A stretch of 64,000 bases of DNA from NCBI RefSeq assembly GCF_017741815.1, contig NZ_JAGHMF010000014.1:124001-188000 (forward strand), in the 5' to 3' direction. This document shows positions 61,255 to 64,000 of the stretch, piece after piece (positions within the stretch are counted from its first letter, which is position 1; the number at the start of each line of letters is the position of its first letter). The DNA comes from Rhizobium sp. 16-488-2b (lineage in GTDB: Bacteria > Pseudomonadota > Alphaproteobacteria > Rhizobiales > Rhizobiaceae). The translations under genes were made by a program, and so were the position numbers. The notes beneath the pieces were generated by a model. The model searched no databases. It had not been told where the DNA came from and saw nothing but the letters and a program-made list of their open reading frames with translations.

Positions 61255-61658
61255 CGCCAGTTGGCCTGTAAGCCGGGTTCTGTATGGCTCCGGCCGAAAC
61301 CGGAACGTGGCAGCCATTCCTCTGGGACAACGTTTGCACGTTGCCTCTCGCAACCCACCCGGATGACTGGCCTGGAAACCAGCCGGACGGCTTGCGCCGT
61401 CCGCGTCATCCCTATTCGGTCTTGCTCCCGGTGGGGTTTACCTTGCCATCGCCGTTGCCGGAGACGCGGTGGGCTCTTACCCCACCCTTTCACCCTTACC
61501 TGCCGAAGCAGGCGGTTTGCTTTCTGTGGCACTTTCCCTGAGGTCGCCCTCGCCGGACGTTATCCGGCACCGTGTTTCCGTGGAGCCCGGACTTTCCTCA
61601 CCCTACCGTCTTTCGACATTGGTAAAGCGCGGCTGCCCGGCCAACTGGCCCGGCTCCC
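61255..61658 (-). ncRNA. rnpB: RNase P RNA, bacterial class A
   Basis: On the minus strand the sequence has the universal P4 block GAGGAAAGTCCGGGCTCC near its 5' end, ACAGAAAGCAAACCGCC in the middle, and AGAACCCGGCTTACAGGCC near its 3' end, with 5'/3' closing complementarity (CCAGTTGGCC with GGCCAACTGG). These are the class A hallmarks. It is the catalytic RNA that processes tRNA 5' ends. Ends are estimated to within about 10 bases. Confidence 0.93.
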
Positions 61659-61697
61659 TTAACCGAGACTGGGAGCGAATGCCAACAAAATATCGCG

Positions 61698-62894
61698 TCA
61701 AGCTTCGCGGAAATACGGTTTGAAATCCGTCGCGTAGCCCTGTCCGTTGATTCGACCTTCGAGCAGCAGCAGCGCGCCGAGCCGGCCGATCTCGTCCGAA
61801 CTCTTGGCAGCCGTGCCGCAACCGCCCGTCAGAACGCCGATGCGCCGCGACGCGGTATAGCCAATCATCGGATGCCCGCTCGGCGTATACGAGACGACGC
61901 AGGAGCCGCTTGAGGTTGAGACCGGCCGCAACTCCGGCACGGCCTGTTCGATCAGCCGCGTCAGATGCGACTGGACACTCTCGCGGCCGTCGGTCTTGAA
62001 CCAGTCCCGCAGATCCGGCTCGCGCTCCAGCCTGACATCATCGGGATCGCCGCCGATCTTCATGTAGAGCTTACCATCCGGATAGCGGATCGGCGGCAGC
62101 ATGTAGAAATCGTCGAGACCATCGACGCCATGCGAGATCAGCGACGGCATGCCGGCAAACCGTGCGGCGGCCGCCTCGTCGACCTCGTAGAAAGCGATGG
62201 TGCGCGCATAAACCTTCAGATCAACAGGCTGCGGCAAGAGATTCTCCGCAATGGAAAAACCGCCGGCGGCGAGCAGCACCTTCTCGGCCCGATATGTCTT
62301 CCCATCAGCCGTCTCGACGGCAACCAGCCCGCCCTCGTCGCGGATCGACACCGCGACCTCGCGGATGACGGAAGCCCCGGCCCTCTCGGCAGCGATCGAC
62401 TGCGCCCTGACCAGATTGCGCGGGCTGATATAGCCGGCGCCCGTTGCCTCGTGCACACCCTCGGTACCGTCAGCAAAGGCGAAGAACGGAAACCGCTCCT
62501 TCAGGCCGGCATCGTCAAGCAGCGACGTCTCGACGCCGAGCGACCGGGCAGCAGACGATGTCCGCTCGACATAGCCATCCGCCCCACCGCGCTTGGGACC
62601 AACGACAAGGCAGCCGGCGGGCGTGTAGAAGGAAACACCGCTCTCCCCCTCGATCTCGGCGTAGCGACCGATCGAGCGATTGGCGAGCAAGGCCCAGTCG
62701 CGGTCGGGATCGATGGTGCGGGTAATGCGACCCTCGTCGTAATGGCTGGCGAAGACGCCGTCATGCCGCTTGCGATCCTCGGGCTCGTCCGGGCCGATGA
62801 CGGCCACGCCATCGGTCGACTTCGCCAGATGCCGGGCAGCGGCAGCACCCATCATGCCGCGGCCCACGATGATATATTTGAAATCCACGCTCAT
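61698..62894 (-). CDS. FAD-dependent amine oxidase (DAO/sarcosine-oxidase type), copy 1
   Basis: A 398-residue DAO-family flavoprotein. The ADP-binding loop YIIVGRGMMGAAAARHLAKS opens it (an Arg where the usual GxGxxG has Ala or Gly), then [36 protein letters not shown] and the C-terminal TGGCGTAAKSSDEIGRLGA. The start has no second candidate. It resembles monomeric sarcosine oxidases or N-methyl-amino-acid oxidases; no substrate is known. It is 12 bp downstream of a paralogue on the same strand, so the two form an operon. Confidence 0.85.
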   Translation of the reverse strand: MSVDFKYIIVGRGMMGAAAARHLAKSTDGVAVIGPDEPEDRKRHDGVFASHYDEGRITRTIDPDRDWALLANRSIGRYAEIEGESGVSFYTPAGCLVVGPKRGGADGYVERTSSAARSLGVETSLLDDAGLKERFPFFAFADGTEGVHEATGAGYISPRNLVRAQSIAAERAGASVIREVAVSIRDEGGLVAVETADGKTYRAEKVLLAAGGFSIAENLLPQPVDLKVYARTIAFYEVDEAAAARFAGMPSLISHGVDGLDDFYMLPPIRYPDGKLYMKIGGDPDDVRLEREPDLRDWFKTDGRESVQSHLTRLIEQAVPELRPVSTSSGSCVVSYTPSGHPMIGYTASRRIGVLTGGCGTAAKSSDEIGRLGALLLLEGRINGQGYATDFKPYFREA

Positions 62895-62906
62895 GACCGT
62901 CCCGAT

Positions 62907-64000
62907 CTATCGAAAAGAAGGTGTCAGCTGCCGGCCGAAATCGGCCTCGCCGAGCGCGCCTTCCGAAAGCAGCACCGCACCCAGCCGCCCAAGCTCGTCC
63001 GACGACTTCGCGGCAACGAAATTGCCGCCCGTCAGCACCGCGATGCGCGGCGATGGGGTGAAGCCGGCATAGGGATAGGCGGTCGGCGTGAAGGTCGCGA
63101 CGCAGGGCGCCGATGTCACGGGGCAACCGGCGAGATCAGGCATCAGCTCCAGGGCCGTGGCCACCAGCAGATCGCGCTCGGCGGGATCACCGTCCGACCG
63201 GAACCACGCCCCGGCGTCCTGAAGCGTGTCGAAGCTGCGCGTCTCGGTATCGCCGCCAAGCTTCAGATAGGTCTTGCCGTCGGGATAGCGCACCGGCGGG
63301 AGAATATAGACATGGTCCTCGTCGCGATCACCGAAGACGATGCTCGACGGCATGCCGCCGAAGATCGCCTTTTCGCGCTCGCCGAGTTCGTAGAAGACAA
63401 CCGTTCGGGCCGCGACGCGGGTATCCACGGGCGCTGGAAGAAGCTGATTGAAATTGCTGAAACCGCCGGCCGCGACAAGCACGCGCTCCGCCGTATAGGT
63501 GCGGTCGCCGACGCTCACCTCGACATGCGAGCCAGCATCCTGGACGCTGGTTACCGTCGCATTGATGATGGTGACGCCGCCAACTTCCGCAAGCGCCGTC
63601 TGCGCGCGCACCAGGGCGCGCGGATTGACATGGCCGGCGCGACGCTTCTCGTAATAGCCGCTGAAGCTCTCCCTCAGCGTGAACTCAGGAAAACGCTGGC
63701 GCAGGGTGACCGCATCCAGCACCTCATACTCGACACCGAGCCCGTCGGAGACCTCGATCGCGCGCCCGAGATAGCCCTGCCCCGGCTGCGGCACCGGCCC
63801 GGCGAACAGGCACCCGGCTTCCGTGAAGAAGGAGATGCCGCTCTTCGCCTCGATCTCGGCGTAGCGGTCGAGCGAACGGGCGGCGAGCGTCGCCCAGACG
63901 ATGTTGTCGTCGAAAGTGCGGGTAATGCGCGCCTCGTCATAGTGGCTCGCGAACACGCCGTGGTGGCTCTTGCGCTCGACAGGCTCGCTCGGGCCGATCA
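62907..64000 (-). CDS. FAD-dependent amine oxidase, copy 2, cut by the right edge
   Basis: A DAO-family protein of about 363 visible residues, missing its N-terminal nucleotide loop outside the window. It aligns with the neighbour: VFASHYDEARITRTFD, RYAEIEAKSGISFFTEAGCL, VLVAAGGFSNFNQLLP, YILPPVRYPDGKTYLKLGG and LTGGNFVAAKSSDELGRLGA. The frame reads through to the edge (IGPSEPVERKSHHG). It precedes copy 1 in transcription. It is a tandem paralogue rather than a copy of the same gene. Confidence 0.85.
   Translation of the reverse strand, partial: IGPSEPVERKSHHGVFASHYDEARITRTFDDNIVWATLAARSLDRYAEIEAKSGISFFTEAGCLFAGPVPQPGQGYLGRAIEVSDGLGVEYEVLDAVTLRQRFPEFTLRESFSGYYEKRRAGHVNPRALVRAQTALAEVGGVTIINATVTSVQDAGSHVEVSVGDRTYTAERVLVAAGGFSNFNQLLPAPVDTRVAARTVVFYELGEREKAIFGGMPSSIVFGDRDEDHVYILPPVRYPDGKTYLKLGGDTETRSFDTLQDAGAWFRSDGDPAERDLLVATALELMPDLAGCPVTSAPCVATFTPTAYPYAGFTPSPRIAVLTGGNFVAAKSSDELGRLGAVLLSEGALGEADFGRQLTPSFR

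Overview
The window is chromosomal DNA of a Rhizobiales alphaproteobacterium, most likely Rhizobium or the Rhizobium/Agrobacterium group. The evidence is high-GC codon use, a rhizobial-type simple flagellin, a long FtsZ with a P/Q-rich linker, the ddlB-ftsQ-ftsA-ftsZ-lpxC order, a class A RNase P RNA, and intergenic mosaic repeats of the kind known from rhizobia. Species cannot be fixed from the sequence alone.

Layout. 0-8.6 kb: the start of an AraC-type regulator cut by the window edge, a divergent DUF2000 gene, an OmpA-like lipoprotein, an orphan flagellin, an RND adaptor/permease operon behind a perfect 18-bp palindrome, and an alpha/beta hydrolase. 8.6-18.7 kb: accessory-looking DNA with three sets of intergenic repeats between a UvrD/PcrA-type helicase, a 33-aa exported peptide, a stand-alone HsdR_N-type protein, a small membrane protein, a siderophore-interacting flavoprotein, an EF-hand protein and a Na+/H+ antiporter. 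18.7-32.2 kb: metabolic and transport genes (sugar MFS porter, nicotinamidase, AzlCD, aminopeptidase P, PrmA, FAD monooxygenase, SCO1 protein, aldose-1-epimerase-like protein, CreA, exonuclease, higBA, GNAT), plus CheW directly preceded by a 52-aa reading frame that ends in an MCP-type NWEEF tail.

32.2-60.6 kb: the minus strand carries ligA, recN, bamD and lpxC, then the dcw cell-wall/division cluster, read in transcription order as mraZ-rsmH-ftsL-ftsI-murE-murF-mraY-murD-ftsW-murG-murC-murB, then (after two plus-strand genes, an MHS-type transporter and a Tat-type metallophosphoesterase) ddlB-ftsQ-ftsA-ftsZ. These genes make lipid II (MurB to MurG, MraY, Ddl), move and polymerise it at the septum (FtsW, FtsI) and build the divisome (FtsL, FtsQ, FtsA, FtsZ). 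LpxC and BamD add outer-membrane biogenesis. The mraZ promoter carries four TGGGN repeats at 10-bp spacing, as expected for MraZ autoregulation. 60.6-64 kb: a small AT-rich zinc-ribbon gene, rnpB on the minus strand, and two tandem paralogous FAD-dependent amine oxidases, the second cut by the right edge.

Most of the window is ordinary core genome. The points most worth a second look are the NWEEF microprotein next to CheW, the leader of the GNAT gene in which the Shine-Dalgarno sequence is locked in a 9-bp stem, several unlisted small genes, and the modular intergenic repeats.
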